A stretch of 64,000 nucleotides of DNA from Proteinivorax tanatarense (GCF_040267685.1 NZ_CP158367.1:2108001-2172000), one strand, 5' to 3'. Shown: positions 53,072-62,669, counted from the first letter of the stretch. The notes: generated from the sequence alone by a model not told the origin. Made by a program: numbers and translations.

Positions 53072-53681
53072 TTAATTAAAAAAATCCATATTGATGCAGG
53101 TGGGGCAGCTACTGGCGCCAGAATAAATGGTACTGCCAGCACCCAGTGGTAGAAGCAGAAGCGTCAAAAGAGTGGCTAAAAATTCCGGTGTTGTGAAAAT
53201 AGCTAGTATAAACACTATTGAATAAAGCACTGTTAAAATTATGTATAACGGTATATTAAACATAATTCTTATTAAACCAAAAGAAACCATAACAGCTAAA
53301 CCTAACGAAACCACTATCAACATTGTAAAACTTGTTATTTCGCCAGTGGTTACTGTTTCAATTTGGTTTGCTAAAACCAAAAGACTGGGCTCCGCAATAG
53401 ATATTAGAAAACCAAGAATTAGACCTGAGATTTATTATAATCCAGAGCTTATTAGCTTTAAGTAATGATTTTCCTATTAATCCGCCAAAGGACGTAATGC
53501 CAATATCAACACCTATTAAAAATAGTGTAAGGCCAACAATAATAAAAACCGAACCCAGTAAAAAGCTAACTAACATAGGAGTTTCTAAAGGAACTAGGGT
53601 AAAATTTAGGATTAGCACAATTATTGCAACAGGTAAGACTGAAGTAATAACATCTCTAAATTTTTCTCCAAAAAGGTTCAA
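53072..53681 (-). pseudogene. DUF1538 membrane protein, multiply frameshifted
   Basis: Read from TTG 53681 (AAAGGAG upstream), the first frame encodes about 85 residues of a DUF1538 membrane protein (GVDIGITSFGGLIGKSLLKA), then goes out of frame near 53430. The expected continuation IAEPSLLVLANQIETVTTG lies one base over and runs on in the second frame. A further slip occurs near FLA (about 53180): the conserved FDASASTTG lies in another frame, and after it LAVPFILAPVAAP needs yet another. The C-terminal end is missing. At least three shifts make this a clear pseudogene. Confidence 0.85.
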
Positions 53682-53818
53682 TTATTTTCACTCCTTTCAT
53701 AACCTGCTATGATTTTATGTATACTAATTAAAATTATAACATACTTGGAAAGTTGCTGAAAAAGATAACACGCAAATAGCGTTCGAATAACCTTAGGTTA
53801 GTTAATAACAGAGCCAAA

Positions 53819-53862
53819 AAATAAGAAAATCAGACAGCAAAAACTGCCAGATTTTCTTATTT
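53819..53862 (-). terminator. intrinsic terminator after the LysM gene
   Basis: AAATAAGAAAATC and GATTTTCTTATTT arms with an inner CAG/CTG pairing, right after the stop at 53877. Confidence 0.75.
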
Positions 53863-53876
53863 GATGTTGATTGTAG

Positions 53877-54326
53877 TTATTTAGAACAATTACAAAAATT
53901 AGGGTCATCCCCTATAAAATCAGCACATCTAGGAGGTACACATAATACATCACAAGGATATATTACATTAGGATTTGATATATGGGGGTTGGCATTAATC
54001 AAAGCTTGAACACTTACTCCGCATCGCTGAGCAATAAAATACATACTATCTCCAGTTTTAACTATATACCGTCCTTCAAAACCTGCTGGACAGGTGGTTG
54101 GAATGCGACAAGTTGTACCTACAGTTGGAAGGCCTATCAGGTGGTTAGGAGCAAAAAAATGAAAATGGAAAAGATGGTTGTGGTTTTTTATGATTTCTCC
54201 AAATTTACCACTAACTGAACCAGCCCCGACTTGCGTCTCTTCATTAGCACCTTTTTTGCCTTTTTTTCGTGGTCCTGTCTTTTCATCCTGCTGTCCATAC
54301 TCGTACATTTCTTTCCTAGAATCCAT
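53877..54326 (-). CDS. LysM-domain protein with a His/Phe-rich segment
   Basis: A 149-residue protein of unknown function. The first 45 residues are charged (Lys/Glu/Gly-rich). Residues 48-62 are rich in His and Phe (KNHNHLFHFHFFAPNH). A LysM domain at 87-131 (YIVKTGDSMYFIAQRCGVSV) would bind peptidoglycan. The C-terminus has several cysteines (CVPPRC, CNC). There is no signal peptide, as in spore coat or morphogenetic LysM proteins such as SafA-type, so a spore role is possible but not shown. ATG 54326 follows GGGGTG. Confidence 0.78.
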   Translation of the reverse strand: MDSRKEMYEYGQQDEKTGPRKKGKKGANEETQVGAGSVSGKFGEIIKNHNHLFHFHFFAPNHLIGLPTVGTTCRIPTTCPAGFEGRYIVKTGDSMYFIAQRCGVSVQALINANPHISNPNVIYPCDVLCVPPRCADFIGDDPNFCNCSK

Positions 54327-54520
54327 GTGGTCACCCCTTATTTTTAAACTCATAGTAATATATTCAAAGTATTAGATACTGGTGACACTTTTACTTAATT
54401 TTTAAAATCAAAACTTAAAATCAATGGGAGCCACCTTCCTACTAAGATGAAACAAAAAGATAGTGATTTCAAAACCCTTTACAACTGGAAAATATGTTTA
54501 ACAGCATTTTATTATCTAAA

Positions 54521-54566
54521 AACAAAACTATTTCGAGAATTTTTAAATACTCGAAATAGTTTTGTT
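54521..54566 (-). terminator. intrinsic terminator at the end of birA
   Basis: AACAAAACTATTTCGAG and CTCGAAATAGTTTTGTT arms (17 bases each), then a T-run on the minus strand. The hairpin includes the last codons of birA. Confidence 0.85.
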
Positions 54567-55295
54567 AAGTTCACCTGATACAACTTCTTTTATTTCTCCG
54601 TCTTTCTTTTTTATACTTAAGGATCCATTTGAATTTATTTTCCTTGCCAATCCTGTTATAGTACATCCTTGGTTTTTTATAGTAACTATTTTCCCTTTTA
54701 AGAAGGAGTACTCATTACATATTTTTATCGAACTATTTATATGCCCAGATTTTATTAACTCATCATATAGCATATTAAAATTAAAAATCAGTTTATCGGC
54801 AACCTGGCGTCTTTTTGCTGGAAAACCTTTTTCCATTCTTAAAGAAGTAGACTTTTGCTGCAATTCAAGGGGAAAATCCTTTTTTGTGTGGTTTAAGTTA
54901 ATTCCGATTCCGACCACGGCATAAGCAATTTTATTTGCCGATAAAGTTGTCTCTGTTAAAATCCCAGAAACTTTTTTGCCACTAATATATATATCGTTCG
55001 GCCACTTAACCATAGCTTTAAATCCTAAATTTCTTAAAGCCATACAAACTGCAGCCGCTGATAAAGGAGTAAGAATTTGAGCTTCCTGTGCATCAAAAGG
55101 TGGGCGTAATATAGCGCTCATATATAAGCCTTTACCTTCTAAAGAAAGCCAACTTCGTCCTTGCCGCCCTCTTCCCTTTGTTTGTTTTTCAGAAAAGACC
55201 ACCGTTCCCTCAGGGTAATCAGCTTGAGCTAATTTTTGAGCGTAAGAATTGGTGGATTCTACATCCTTTAAATTTATTACTTTTCTTCCTAACAT
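54543..55295 (-). CDS. birA: biotin-protein ligase, class I without HTH
   Basis: Attaches biotin to AccB via biotinyl-AMP. The catalytic domain begins near residue 10, and GRGRQGRSW (41-49) is the biotinyl-AMP loop. VKWPNDIYISGKKVSGILTE and GIGINLNH follow. The C-terminal SH3-like domain ends the 250-residue protein. There is no N-terminal winged helix, so it is not a repressor. ATG 55295 with GAGGG 6 bases upstream is preferred to 55325. It lies downstream of accDA in the fatty-acid operon. Confidence 0.93.
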   Translation of the reverse strand: MLGRKVINLKDVESTNSYAQKLAQADYPEGTVVFSEKQTKGRGRQGRSWLSLEGKGLYMSAILRPPFDAQEAQILTPLSAAAVCMALRNLGFKAMVKWPNDIYISGKKVSGILTETTLSANKIAYAVVGIGINLNHTKKDFPLELQQKSTSLRMEKGFPAKRRQVADKLIFNFNMLYDELIKSGHINSSIKICNEYSFLKGKIVTIKNQGCTITGLARKINSNGSLSIKKKDGEIKEVVSGELNKTISSI

Positions 55296-55328
55296 TGAAA
55301 ACCCTCTATTCTGCAAGCGCACCATTTT

Positions 55329-55380
55329 TCAGTATATAGAAAGTTAACAGCCTAATAGCCGCTAACTTTCTACATACTGA
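55329..55380. repeat. long inverted repeat between accDA and birA
   Basis: Arms of 18 bases (TCAGTATATAGAAAGTTA and TAACTTTCTACATACTGA, one mismatch) around a 16-base centre, overlapping the accDA stop. On the minus strand A residues, not T, follow, so it is not a simple terminator; it may be an mRNA processing or stability hairpin. Confidence 0.6.
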
Positions 55381-57110
55381 CCTATTTTTCTAAATTTATT
55401 ATAACGCTTTTCTAATAGGCTATTGACATCTTCTTCTAATTTATTCTCTAACCCTTTTACAATATTATACTTTATTAATTTTGCCGTCTCCTTTGGTGAA
55501 ATGCTAGCATCACCACTAGGCTCTGGTATAATTTTTTCTATTATGCCGAATTTCTTTAAATCTTGTGCTGTAATTCCCATTATGTTGGCAGCTTCTTGAG
55601 CTCTGCTGGCATCTTTCCATAAAATAGAAGCAAAGCCTTCTGGCGAAAGCACTGAATATATAGCATGCTCAAGCATATAAACTTCATCTGCCACTGTCAA
55701 AGCTAACGCTCCACCACTTCCCCCTTCTCCTATGACGATAGATAGTATTGGGGTTTTAAGTGCCGCCATTTGAGTAAGGTTTTGAGCAATTGCCTCACCC
55801 TGCCCTCTTTCTTCCGCACCAATTCCACAATACGCTCCCGGGGTATCTGCAAAGCATATTACAGGTCGATTAAATTTTTCCGCTTGCTTCATTAAGCGCA
55901 ATGCCTTTCTGTACCCCTCTGGATTAGGCATACCAAAGTTCCTTTTAATATTCTCTTTAAGATTTCTTCCTTTTTGTTGACCTATAACCGTTACCACAAT
56001 ACCATTTAGATATGCCAAGCCTCCTATCACACATCCATCATCGCCAAAATATCTATCACCATGTAACTCAATAAATCCATCAAATATCTCTTCTATAAAA
56101 TCTAAAGATGTAGGGCGAGCTAACTTTCTAGCTAATTTAACTTTTTCAAAAGGAGTTACACTTTGGCTTACTTTGTTATTGGAAGTTTGATTGCTTTCAG
56201 TTGTGGTTAATTCGAACTTATTATTACTGTGCATCTCAAGGATTTTCCCTAAAGTATCCTTTAAGTCTTCTCTGTGTATTATCTTATCTATAAAACCTTT
56301 TTCTAGCAAAAACTCTGCGCTTTGAAATCCCTCTGGAAGCTTCTGATTTATTGTTTGTTCGATAACTCTTTTTCCTGCAAACCCAATTAAAGCTTTTGGT
56401 TCTGATATAATGATATCTCCTAACATAGCAAAGCTGGCAGTTACTCCACCGGTAGTTGGATCTGTCAACACAGGAATATAAAGTAATCCTGCTTCATTAA
56501 GCTTTGAAATTGCAGCACTTACCTTCGCCATTTGCATCAAGGAAAAAATTCCTTCCTGCATCCTAGCACCACCAGACGCAGTAAACACAATTAAAGGTAG
56601 TTTTTCTTCTATAGCCTTTTCAGCCGCTCTGGTAATTTTCTCTCCTACTACAGAACCCATACTTCCCATCATAAATCTACTGTCCATTACACAAAGCACC
56701 GCGCTTTGTCCATTTATCTTGCCTATGCCGCTAACGACCGCTTCATTTAAGCCGGTTTTTTCTTCTAATGCTGCAACCTTTTCGGGATAGCCTTCAAAGT
56801 CTAGAGGGTTTTGTGATTTGATATTTTCATTTATTTCTGTCCAGGTTCCTTGATCAATTACTTGTTCTATTCGTTCTCTAGCAGATAATCTAATATGGTA
56901 AGTGCAAAATCCACAAACTTTATAAGTTCCTTCTAAATCTTTTTTATATATTACCTGACCGCACCTATTACATTTAAGCCACATTCCAGTAGGAATGTTA
57001 GGTTTTAGGGCTTGTTTTTCATCACTTTTTGCATTTTGGCTTTTATATCCCTCAAGTTTGTCTGGACTTACAGTTATATATTTAGTTTTTTTAAACAATC
57101 TTTTAAACAC
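55362..57110 (-). CDS. accDA: fused acetyl-CoA carboxylase carboxyltransferase (AccD-AccA)
   Basis: Both carboxyltransferase subunits in a single 582-residue chain. Residues about 40-300 are AccD-like: a zinc ribbon C47/C50/C66/C69, then the beta-type crotonase fold ([16 protein letters not shown]). Residues about 315-582 are AccA-like ([16 protein letters not shown], then [18 protein letters not shown] and [12 protein letters not shown]). The fold transfers the carboxyl from carboxybiotin on AccB to acetyl-CoA. The linker (about 300-314) is Ser/Thr/Asn-rich. GTG 57110 follows GGGAG. A DNA error is unlikely, since there is no stop between the domains. Confidence 0.95.
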   Translation of the reverse strand: MFKRLFKKTKYITVSPDKLEGYKSQNAKSDEKQALKPNIPTGMWLKCNRCGQVIYKKDLEGTYKVCGFCTYHIRLSARERIEQVIDQGTWTEINENIKSQNPLDFEGYPEKVAALEEKTGLNEAVVSGIGKINGQSAVLCVMDSRFMMGSMGSVVGEKITRAAEKAIEEKLPLIVFTASGGARMQEGIFSLMQMAKVSAAISKLNEAGLLYIPVLTDPTTGGVTASFAMLGDIIISEPKALIGFAGKRVIEQTINQKLPEGFQSAEFLLEKGFIDKIIHREDLKDTLGKILEMHSNNKFELTTTESNQTSNNKVSQSVTPFEKVKLARKLARPTSLDFIEEIFDGFIELHGDRYFGDDGCVIGGLAYLNGIVVTVIGQQKGRNLKENIKRNFGMPNPEGYRKALRLMKQAEKFNRPVICFADTPGAYCGIGAEERGQGEAIAQNLTQMAALKTPILSIVIGEGGSGGALALTVADEVYMLEHAIYSVLSPEGFASILWKDASRAQEAANIMGITAQDLKKFGIIEKIIPEPSGDASISPKETAKLIKYNIVKGLENKLEEDVNSLLEKRYNKFRKIGQYVES

Positions 57111-57157
57111 CTAAACCAACTCCCTTTACACCCTCTTTAAAGGCTTTTAAATCCATC

Positions 57158-58486
57158 TTACAGGTTTGAAACAAATCCAGTATCATACTCACCTGCTAAA
57201 AATTTTGGATTGTTAATGATGCTAAATTGAAAATCAATGTTGGTACTTATACCATCTAGTAAAAACTCTCCTAACGCCCTTCTCATTTTGTTAATAGCCT
57301 CTTCTCTATCTTTTCCATGAACTATCAGTTTTGCAACCATTGAATCATAGGAAGGAGGAATTACATATCCATCAAAAAGTAAAGTGTCCACTCTAACACC
57401 TAAACCACCAGGCATAAAAAGCACCTCTACTTTACCGGGACTGGGCATAAAGTTTCGCTTAGGATCTTCTGCGTTTATCCGACACTCTATAGCATGGCCG
57501 CTAATTTTAATATCTTCCTGCAGCAGCTTAAGCTGCTGTCCTGCAGCAATTTTGACCTGCTCTTTGATTAAATCAACGCCGGTAATAAACTCTGTTACCG
57601 GGTGCTCCACCTGTATCCTGGTATTCATTTCCATAAAGTAAAAATTATTATGATTATCTAATAAAAATTCTATGGTTCCAGCGTTTTTGTATCCTACATA
57701 CTGAGCTGCATTTACAGCTGCTTGACCCATTTTATCTCTTAGCTCTTTTGTCATTACGGGGCAAGGCCCTTCCTCTAGAACTTTTTGGTTCCGCCTTTGG
57801 ATAGAGCAATCTCTTTCGCCTAAATGGATGGTGTTGCCATAATGGTCAGCTAGAATTTGTATTTCCACATGTCGAGGTTTTTCCAAAAACTTTTCCATGT
57901 ACATAGTGTCATCGCCAAAAGCTGCCTTTGCTTCCTTTTTGGCCATGTTTAAAGCATCTAAAAGCTCTCCTTCTTCTTTTACCACCCTTATTCCACGACC
58001 TCCGCCACCGGCAGAGGCTTTTATCATTACTGGATAGCCTATTTCTTCTGCCGTTTTTAGAGCTTTTTCATCATCAGCTATAGGCTCTTTTGACCCTGGT
58101 ATAACAGGGACATTAGCTTCCATCATAAGTTTTCTTGCGTTGGATTTATTGCCCATTTTTTCTATGATTTCGGCATCGGGGCCTATAAAGGTAATGTTGC
58201 ATTCCTGGCACATCTGGGCAAAACGACTGTTTTCCGACAAAAACCCAAATCCAGGATGAATTGCCTCTGCACCGGTTAACACCGTAGCACTTAATATTCT
58301 GCCAATGTTAGTATAGCTATCTGTTGGCGGACCGACACATACCGCCTCATCAGCCATCTGTACATGCAATGCTTCCTTGTCTATAGTGGAATAAATAGCT
58401 ACAGTTTCTATTCCCATCTCTCTACAAGCTCTTATTATTCTAATTGCAATCTCTCCACGGTTTGCAATCAATATTTTTTTAAACAT
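57158..58486 (-). CDS. accC: acetyl-CoA carboxylase, biotin carboxylase subunit
   Basis: ATP-grasp enzyme, 442 residues, that carboxylates biotin on AccB. Motifs are KILIANRGEIAIRIIRACRE at the start, the glycine loop KASAGGGGRGIRVV (about 158-171), EKFLEKPRHVEIQILAD, GERDCSIQRRNQKVLEE and MEMNTRIQVEHPVTE. It lies 4 bases downstream of fabZ. There is no biotinyl or carboxyltransferase fusion, unlike pyruvate carboxylase. Confidence 0.96.
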   Translation of the reverse strand: MFKKILIANRGEIAIRIIRACREMGIETVAIYSTIDKEALHVQMADEAVCVGPPTDSYTNIGRILSATVLTGAEAIHPGFGFLSENSRFAQMCQECNITFIGPDAEIIEKMGNKSNARKLMMEANVPVIPGSKEPIADDEKALKTAEEIGYPVMIKASAGGGGRGIRVVKEEGELLDALNMAKKEAKAAFGDDTMYMEKFLEKPRHVEIQILADHYGNTIHLGERDCSIQRRNQKVLEEGPCPVMTKELRDKMGQAAVNAAQYVGYKNAGTIEFLLDNHNNFYFMEMNTRIQVEHPVTEFITGVDLIKEQVKIAAGQQLKLLQEDIKISGHAIECRINAEDPKRNFMPSPGKVEVLFMPGGLGVRVDTLLFDGYVIPPSYDSMVAKLIVHGKDREEAINKMRRALGEFLLDGISTNIDFQFSIINNPKFLAGEYDTGFVSNL

Positions 58487-58490
58487 GTTA

Positions 58491-58919
58491 TCACCCTATC
58501 ATGAACATGATTTCTGCTTCCGCTGCCTTTTGACCATCAACGCTGGCCTGTACTTTGGCAACTCCTGCATTTCTTCTTGCCCTAACAAGTTCCGCCTCTA
58601 ACTTTAACACGTCGCCGGGGATGACTTTTCTTCTAAATTTAGCTTTGTTAATACCGGTAAAATAAGCGGTTTTCCCTGAAAATTCGTCGGTACTTAACAT
58701 AGCTACCGCCCCAACCTGAGCTAATGCTTCAATTATAAGAACTCCCGGCATTACAGGGTTATTAGGAAAATGTCCGTTAAAAAATTCTTCATTTATCGTA
58801 ACATTTTTATATCCTGTTGCTTTTTTCCCTTCTTCAATCTCTGTTATTTTATCCACCAACAAAAAAGGATATCTGTGGGGGATTATTTTTTTTATTTCTT
58901 CTGCATTTAAAGAAGTCAT
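58491..58919 (-). CDS. fabZ: 3-hydroxyacyl-ACP dehydratase
   Basis: Hot-dog fold dehydratase of 142 residues. [17 protein letters not shown] begins the fold, and the catalytic block is [21 protein letters not shown] (His about 49, Glu about 63). It makes the trans-2 enoyl-ACP used by FabK. It is embedded between accB and accC, a common Firmicute order. GGAGG precedes ATG 58919. Confidence 0.96.
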   Translation of the reverse strand: MTSLNAEEIKKIIPHRYPFLLVDKITEIEEGKKATGYKNVTINEEFFNGHFPNNPVMPGVLIIEALAQVGAVAMLSTDEFSGKTAYFTGINKAKFRRKVIPGDVLKLEAELVRARRNAGVAKVQASVDGQKAAEAEIMFMIG

Positions 58920-58929
58920 AAGTTACCTC

Positions 58930-59403
58930 CTACTGTTTTGCAATTTTAAACAGCTCTTGGCCATATTCCACCATTTCGCCGTCATTAACCAGCACTTCCA
59001 CAACCTTACCACAAACCTCGCTGTCAATCTCATTCATGATTTTCATTGCTTCCACAATACAAAGTGTATCTCCAACTGCAACATTACTACCTACCTGAAC
59101 ATACGGCGGTTTGTCTGGAGCCGGTGCTTCATAAAATGTGCCAACTATAGGTGAAGTCACTATTAAAGTGTTGCCGTCATCGTGCTCCTCTTTAGCAGAG
59201 GGTTGCGAAACCTTTTCCTCCACCTTTGGTTGTGGATTCTCCTCCACTTTTGGCATGGCCTCCACTTGTTCAGTTTTATCTAGCACTACTTTTCCGCCTT
59301 GTTTTTCCATCTTTATAGAAATAGCATTTTCCTGTATTTCTAGCTTAGTAAGATTTGATTTGTTCATGACCTTTATAAGCTCTGTAATTTCTTTTACATT
59401 CAT
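58930..59403 (-). CDS. accB: biotin carboxyl carrier protein
   Basis: A 157-residue BCCP. The N-terminal domain is about 35 residues, then a Pro/Glu/Val-rich flexible linker (about 40-75), then the biotinyl domain with the biotinylated lysine K121 in EAMKIMNEI and the thumb segment APAPDKPPYVQVG. It carries carboxybiotin between AccC and AccDA. It lies 4 bases before the downstream end of fabF in the operon. Confidence 0.96.
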   Translation of the reverse strand: MNVKEITELIKVMNKSNLTKLEIQENAISIKMEKQGGKVVLDKTEQVEAMPKVEENPQPKVEEKVSQPSAKEEHDDGNTLIVTSPIVGTFYEAPAPDKPPYVQVGSNVAVGDTLCIVEAMKIMNEIDSEVCGKVVEVLVNDGEMVEYGQELFKIAKQ

Positions 59404-59406
59404 TTT

Positions 59407-60642
59407 CTACTCACTCCATTTTTTAAATAGAATTACGCCGTTGTGCCCGCCAAAACCGAGGGAATTAGACATTGCATATTTCATATCTTTTTGTTTCCCC
59501 TTGTTTGGAACATAATCTAGATCACATTCTTCATCAAAAACGGAATACCCCAGTGTAGGAGGTGCAAAGGAATCTTCTAAAGCTTTAATAGAAGCTATAG
59601 CCTCTATCGCTCCCGCTGCTCCTAATAAATGACCGGTCGCTGATTTTGTTGAGCTAACCAGCACATCTTTTGCTGCTTCACCAAAGACACTCTTTATAGC
59701 TTGAGTTTCAAATTTATCGTTATATTCAGTGCTTGTTCCATGGGCGTTAATGTAAGCCACTTCTTTAGCTTCAATTTGCCCTTCCTCCAGCGCTATCTTC
59801 ATAGCCCTTGCAGCTCCCTCTCCTTCAGGGGCCGGTGAGGTCATGTGATGGGCATCGCAGGTTGACCCATAGCCGACCACTTCGCTGTAAATTTTTGCAC
59901 CACGCTTTTGCGCGTGCTCCAAAGATTCTAATATAACTACCCCTGCACCTTCACCCATTACAAAACCGTTTCTTTCTTTATCAAAAGGAATAGAAGCTCT
60001 GTTTGGATCTGTGCTTTTACTTAAAGCTGTAAGGGAAGTAAACCCAGCCATAGAAAGAGGGGTAATAGAAGCCTCTGCTCCTCCTGCAATAATTATATCG
60101 GCAACATTATTTTCTATCATTTTATAGGCCTGGCCAATGCAATCGGTACCAGTAGCACAAGCTGTTACGATATTTGTACAAACGCCTTTCGCTTCAAACC
60201 GTATGGCGATGTTACCGGCAGCCATGTTACTGATAATTTTAGGAATAAATAACGGGTGCACCCTATTAGGTCCTTTTTCCAAAAGTTTTTGTTGTTGCTT
60301 CTCGATGGTTTCAATTCCACCGATACCTGATCCAACAACGACACCAAGTCTATGTTTGTTTACGTTTTCTAAGTCTAGCTGGGAGTTAGAAATAGCTTCA
60401 TCAGCAGCTGCTATAGCAAACTGACAATATCTATCCATTCTTTTAGCATGCTTTTTGCCGATGGAATCAGTATCAAAATCCTTTACCTCAGCTGCTAATT
60501 TAACCTTAAAGTCTTCTGTATCAAAGGTTGAGATAAAATCAATCCCATTTTTTCCACTTTTTAAGTTTTTCCAATAATCGTTTACGTTATTTCCTAGCGG
60601 GGTGACGGCCCCTAAACCTGTAACTACAACTCTTTTTTTCAA
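59407..60642 (-). CDS. fabF: beta-ketoacyl-ACP synthase II
   Basis: Condensing enzyme that elongates acyl-ACP, about 411 residues. The catalytic triad is visible: the cysteine in TACATGTD (about 160), histidine in NAHGTSTEYND (about 300) and histidine in SATGHLLGAAG (about 337). TTG 60642 is chosen, because GAGGTG lies 6 bases upstream; GTG 60651 overlaps that RBS. No fabH lies in the window. Confidence 0.95.
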   Translation of the reverse strand: MKKRVVVTGLGAVTPLGNNVNDYWKNLKSGKNGIDFISTFDTEDFKVKLAAEVKDFDTDSIGKKHAKRMDRYCQFAIAAADEAISNSQLDLENVNKHRLGVVVGSGIGGIETIEKQQQKLLEKGPNRVHPLFIPKIISNMAAGNIAIRFEAKGVCTNIVTACATGTDCIGQAYKMIENNVADIIIAGGAEASITPLSMAGFTSLTALSKSTDPNRASIPFDKERNGFVMGEGAGVVILESLEHAQKRGAKIYSEVVGYGSTCDAHHMTSPAPEGEGAARAMKIALEEGQIEAKEVAYINAHGTSTEYNDKFETQAIKSVFGEAAKDVLVSSTKSATGHLLGAAGAIEAIASIKALEDSFAPPTLGYSVFDEECDLDYVPNKGKQKDMKYAMSNSLGFGGHNGVILFKKWSE

Positions 60643-60669
60643 AACAAACACCTCTTTTGTATTGGTTTA

Positions 60670-61422
60670 CTATATAACCATACCACCGTCTACATTTAAC
60701 ACCTGCCCGGTTATATACGAAGCCTTTTCCGACGCTAAAAATCCTACTGCTTCCGCTATATCCTCCGGAGAGCCAAACTTTTTAAGGGGAATATTTTTAA
60801 GGGATTCTTCTTTAACTTTATCACCTAACACCTTAGTCATATCGGTTTCAATAAAACCTGGTGCTAAGGCGTTGACTGTAATCCCCCTAGGAGCTAGTTC
60901 TTTAGCTACCGATTTCGTCAGTCCTATCATTCCCGCTTTTGCCGCGGCGTAATTTGACTGTCCAGCATTTCCTGTAATTCCAATTACTGATGCTATATTG
61001 ATAATTTTGCCGCTTTTTTGCCTAATCATTTGGGTAGATCCGTGTCTTATACAGTTAAAAGCTCCTTTAAGATTTACCTGTACAACTTTATCAAAGTCTT
61101 CTTCCTTCATCCTCATTATAAGTCCGTCAGCTGTTATTCCTGCATTGTTTACTAGGATATCTAAAGAGTTAAAGTGTTCTACCGCCTTTTTAATTACGCT
61201 TTGCGACTGTTCAAAGCTACTTACATCGCCCTGCACCGCAATGGCTTCAACGCCATACCCTTTTATCTCTTCCACTACTTCTTCTACCGCTTGACTTGAG
61301 CTTCTGTAGTTTAGCACAAGGTTAGCACCAAGCTTTGCCAGCTTAATAGCTATTGCTCTTCCAATACCTCTACTTCCGCCAGTAACTAATGCCGTCTTTC
61401 CCTGCAACATTTTATTTTCCAC
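60670..61422 (-). CDS. fabG: 3-oxoacyl-ACP reductase
   Basis: Short-chain dehydrogenase of 250 residues that reduces beta-ketoacyl-ACP with NADPH. The cofactor motif is TGGSRGIGRAIAI (residues about 14-26), with NNAG at about 90, the catalytic serine near 142, and YAAAKAG (Tyr/Lys about 156-160). The C-terminal LASEKASYITGQVLNVDGG is also diagnostic. GTG 61422 with GGAG upstream is used; ATG 61410 is possible. It sits between fabD and fabF. Confidence 0.95.
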   Translation of the reverse strand: MENKMLQGKTALVTGGSRGIGRAIAIKLAKLGANLVLNYRSSSQAVEEVVEEIKGYGVEAIAVQGDVSSFEQSQSVIKKAVEHFNSLDILVNNAGITADGLIMRMKEEDFDKVVQVNLKGAFNCIRHGSTQMIRQKSGKIINIASVIGITGNAGQSNYAAAKAGMIGLTKSVAKELAPRGITVNALAPGFIETDMTKVLGDKVKEESLKNIPLKKFGSPEDIAEAVGFLASEKASYITGQVLNVDGGMVI

Positions 61423-61443
61423 TGCAAGATCACTCCAACTTGA

Positions 61444-62379
61444 TTATTTTTTAATTCCTTTTACAGTCTTTTCTAATGATTTAAGGTCTTGAATGTTATA
61501 TGTTTTTGCTCTTCTGTTAATCTTTTTGACAAAACCGCTAAGGGTTCTACCAGGTCCTACTTCTATAAAAGTATCGATGCCATCATCTAGCATTTTTTTT
61601 ATAGTTTGCTCCCATTTTACTGGACTTTTGACCTGGTCTTCTAAAGTTTCTTTAACCGCTGCTTTATCTAAATAGTCTCCTGTTACATTAGTAATTACGT
61701 TTATTTCACTATCTAGAAACTGTACATTTTCTAGTTCCTTTTTAAGGTTTTCTGCAGCTTCTTTGAGCATGGAGCTATGAAATGGTCCACTTACATTTAA
61801 CATAATAGCCTTTAAAGCCCCATGGTTTTTTGCAATTTCACAGGCTTTTTTAAGGGCTTCTATTTCCCCAGCAATAACTATTTGTCCAGGGCAATTAAAG
61901 TTTGCCGGCTCCACAACACCAAAAGTTGAAGCTTTGTAGCAGACTTCTTTTATTTGATGTTGATTAAGACCGATAACAGCGGCCATACCACCGATTCCGG
62001 AAGGTACAGCCTGTTGCATGAACTGTCCCCTTTTTTGAATAAGCTTTACCCCTTCTTCAAAATCCAACATACCGATGCAAACCAAAGCAGAGTACTCACC
62101 GAGACTAAGCCCAGCTGCAACAGTCGGTTTTATACCCTCTTTTTGAAGTAGTTTTAAGGTAGCAACACTAGTTGTCAACACCGCCGGCTGAGTATACTCA
62201 GTATTGTCTAACTTATCTTGGGGACCGTTAAAGCAGATATCAGAAATACTATAACCTAAAGCTCCATCTGCCTTTTCGTATACTTCTTTACATACTTGAA
62301 AGTTATCATTAAGCTCCTTTCCCATGCCAACAAACTGAGAACCTTGACCTGGGAATAAAAAAGCAATTTTTTTATCCAT
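61444..62379 (-). CDS. fabD: malonyl-CoA:ACP transacylase
   Basis: Loads malonyl onto ACP, 311 residues. The N-terminal LFPGQGSQFVGMG and the nucleophile serine S92 in GLSLGEYSAL are seen (the His before Ser in E. coli is Leu here, as in many clostridia). The histidine in VSGPFHSSML (about 200) and the late VEVGPGRTLSGFVKKI motif are also seen. AAGGAG precedes ATG 62379. A 290-base gap with repeats separates it from fabK upstream. Confidence 0.95.
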   Translation of the reverse strand: MDKKIAFLFPGQGSQFVGMGKELNDNFQVCKEVYEKADGALGYSISDICFNGPQDKLDNTEYTQPAVLTTSVATLKLLQKEGIKPTVAAGLSLGEYSALVCIGMLDFEEGVKLIQKRGQFMQQAVPSGIGGMAAVIGLNQHQIKEVCYKASTFGVVEPANFNCPGQIVIAGEIEALKKACEIAKNHGALKAIMLNVSGPFHSSMLKEAAENLKKELENVQFLDSEINVITNVTGDYLDKAAVKETLEDQVKSPVKWEQTIKKMLDDGIDTFIEVGPGRTLSGFVKKINRRAKTYNIQDLKSLEKTVKGIKK

Positions 62380-62398
62380 AAACGGGACACTCCTTGTT

Positions 62399-62535
62399 TT
62401 GGTAGTGTGAAGTGGGAGGTTGGAGGTGGGTATAAAAATTCATAACCCTTACCTGGGTCAGGGGTGGACACAGAGATCCACCCCTACAAACTAGTAATAG
62501 GAAATGGAGGTTGGAGGTTGGAACATCTTTGGTTA
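62399..62535. repeat. small repeat element with GC-rich palindrome between fabK and fabD
   Basis: This insert within the 290-base fabK-fabD gap differs in composition from its AT-rich surroundings. Two copies of GGAGGTTGGAGGT (62415-62427 and 62506-62518) flank a hairpin with arms GGGGTGGA (62461-62468) and TCCACCCC (62477-62484). Elements with a hairpin of this kind are scattered in many genomes; no coding capacity, so perhaps a miniature mobile element. Confidence 0.6.
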
Positions 62536-62669
62536 ACCATATTTTTGATTTTTCCAAAGGTCGGTTTAGCCTAGTGATCCATCCATTGCCTGGAAGAATT
62601 ATAATAAATAAAGTATTATTCCAAAAGTAATTAATAAGTGGTTTTACTATTTCTCACCTAAACACAAAC

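Noticed and set aside
55329..55380. Terminator reading of the accDA-birA hairpin
   Set aside because: A residues, not T, follow the stem on the transcribed strand, and birA fits as a cotranscribed gene.
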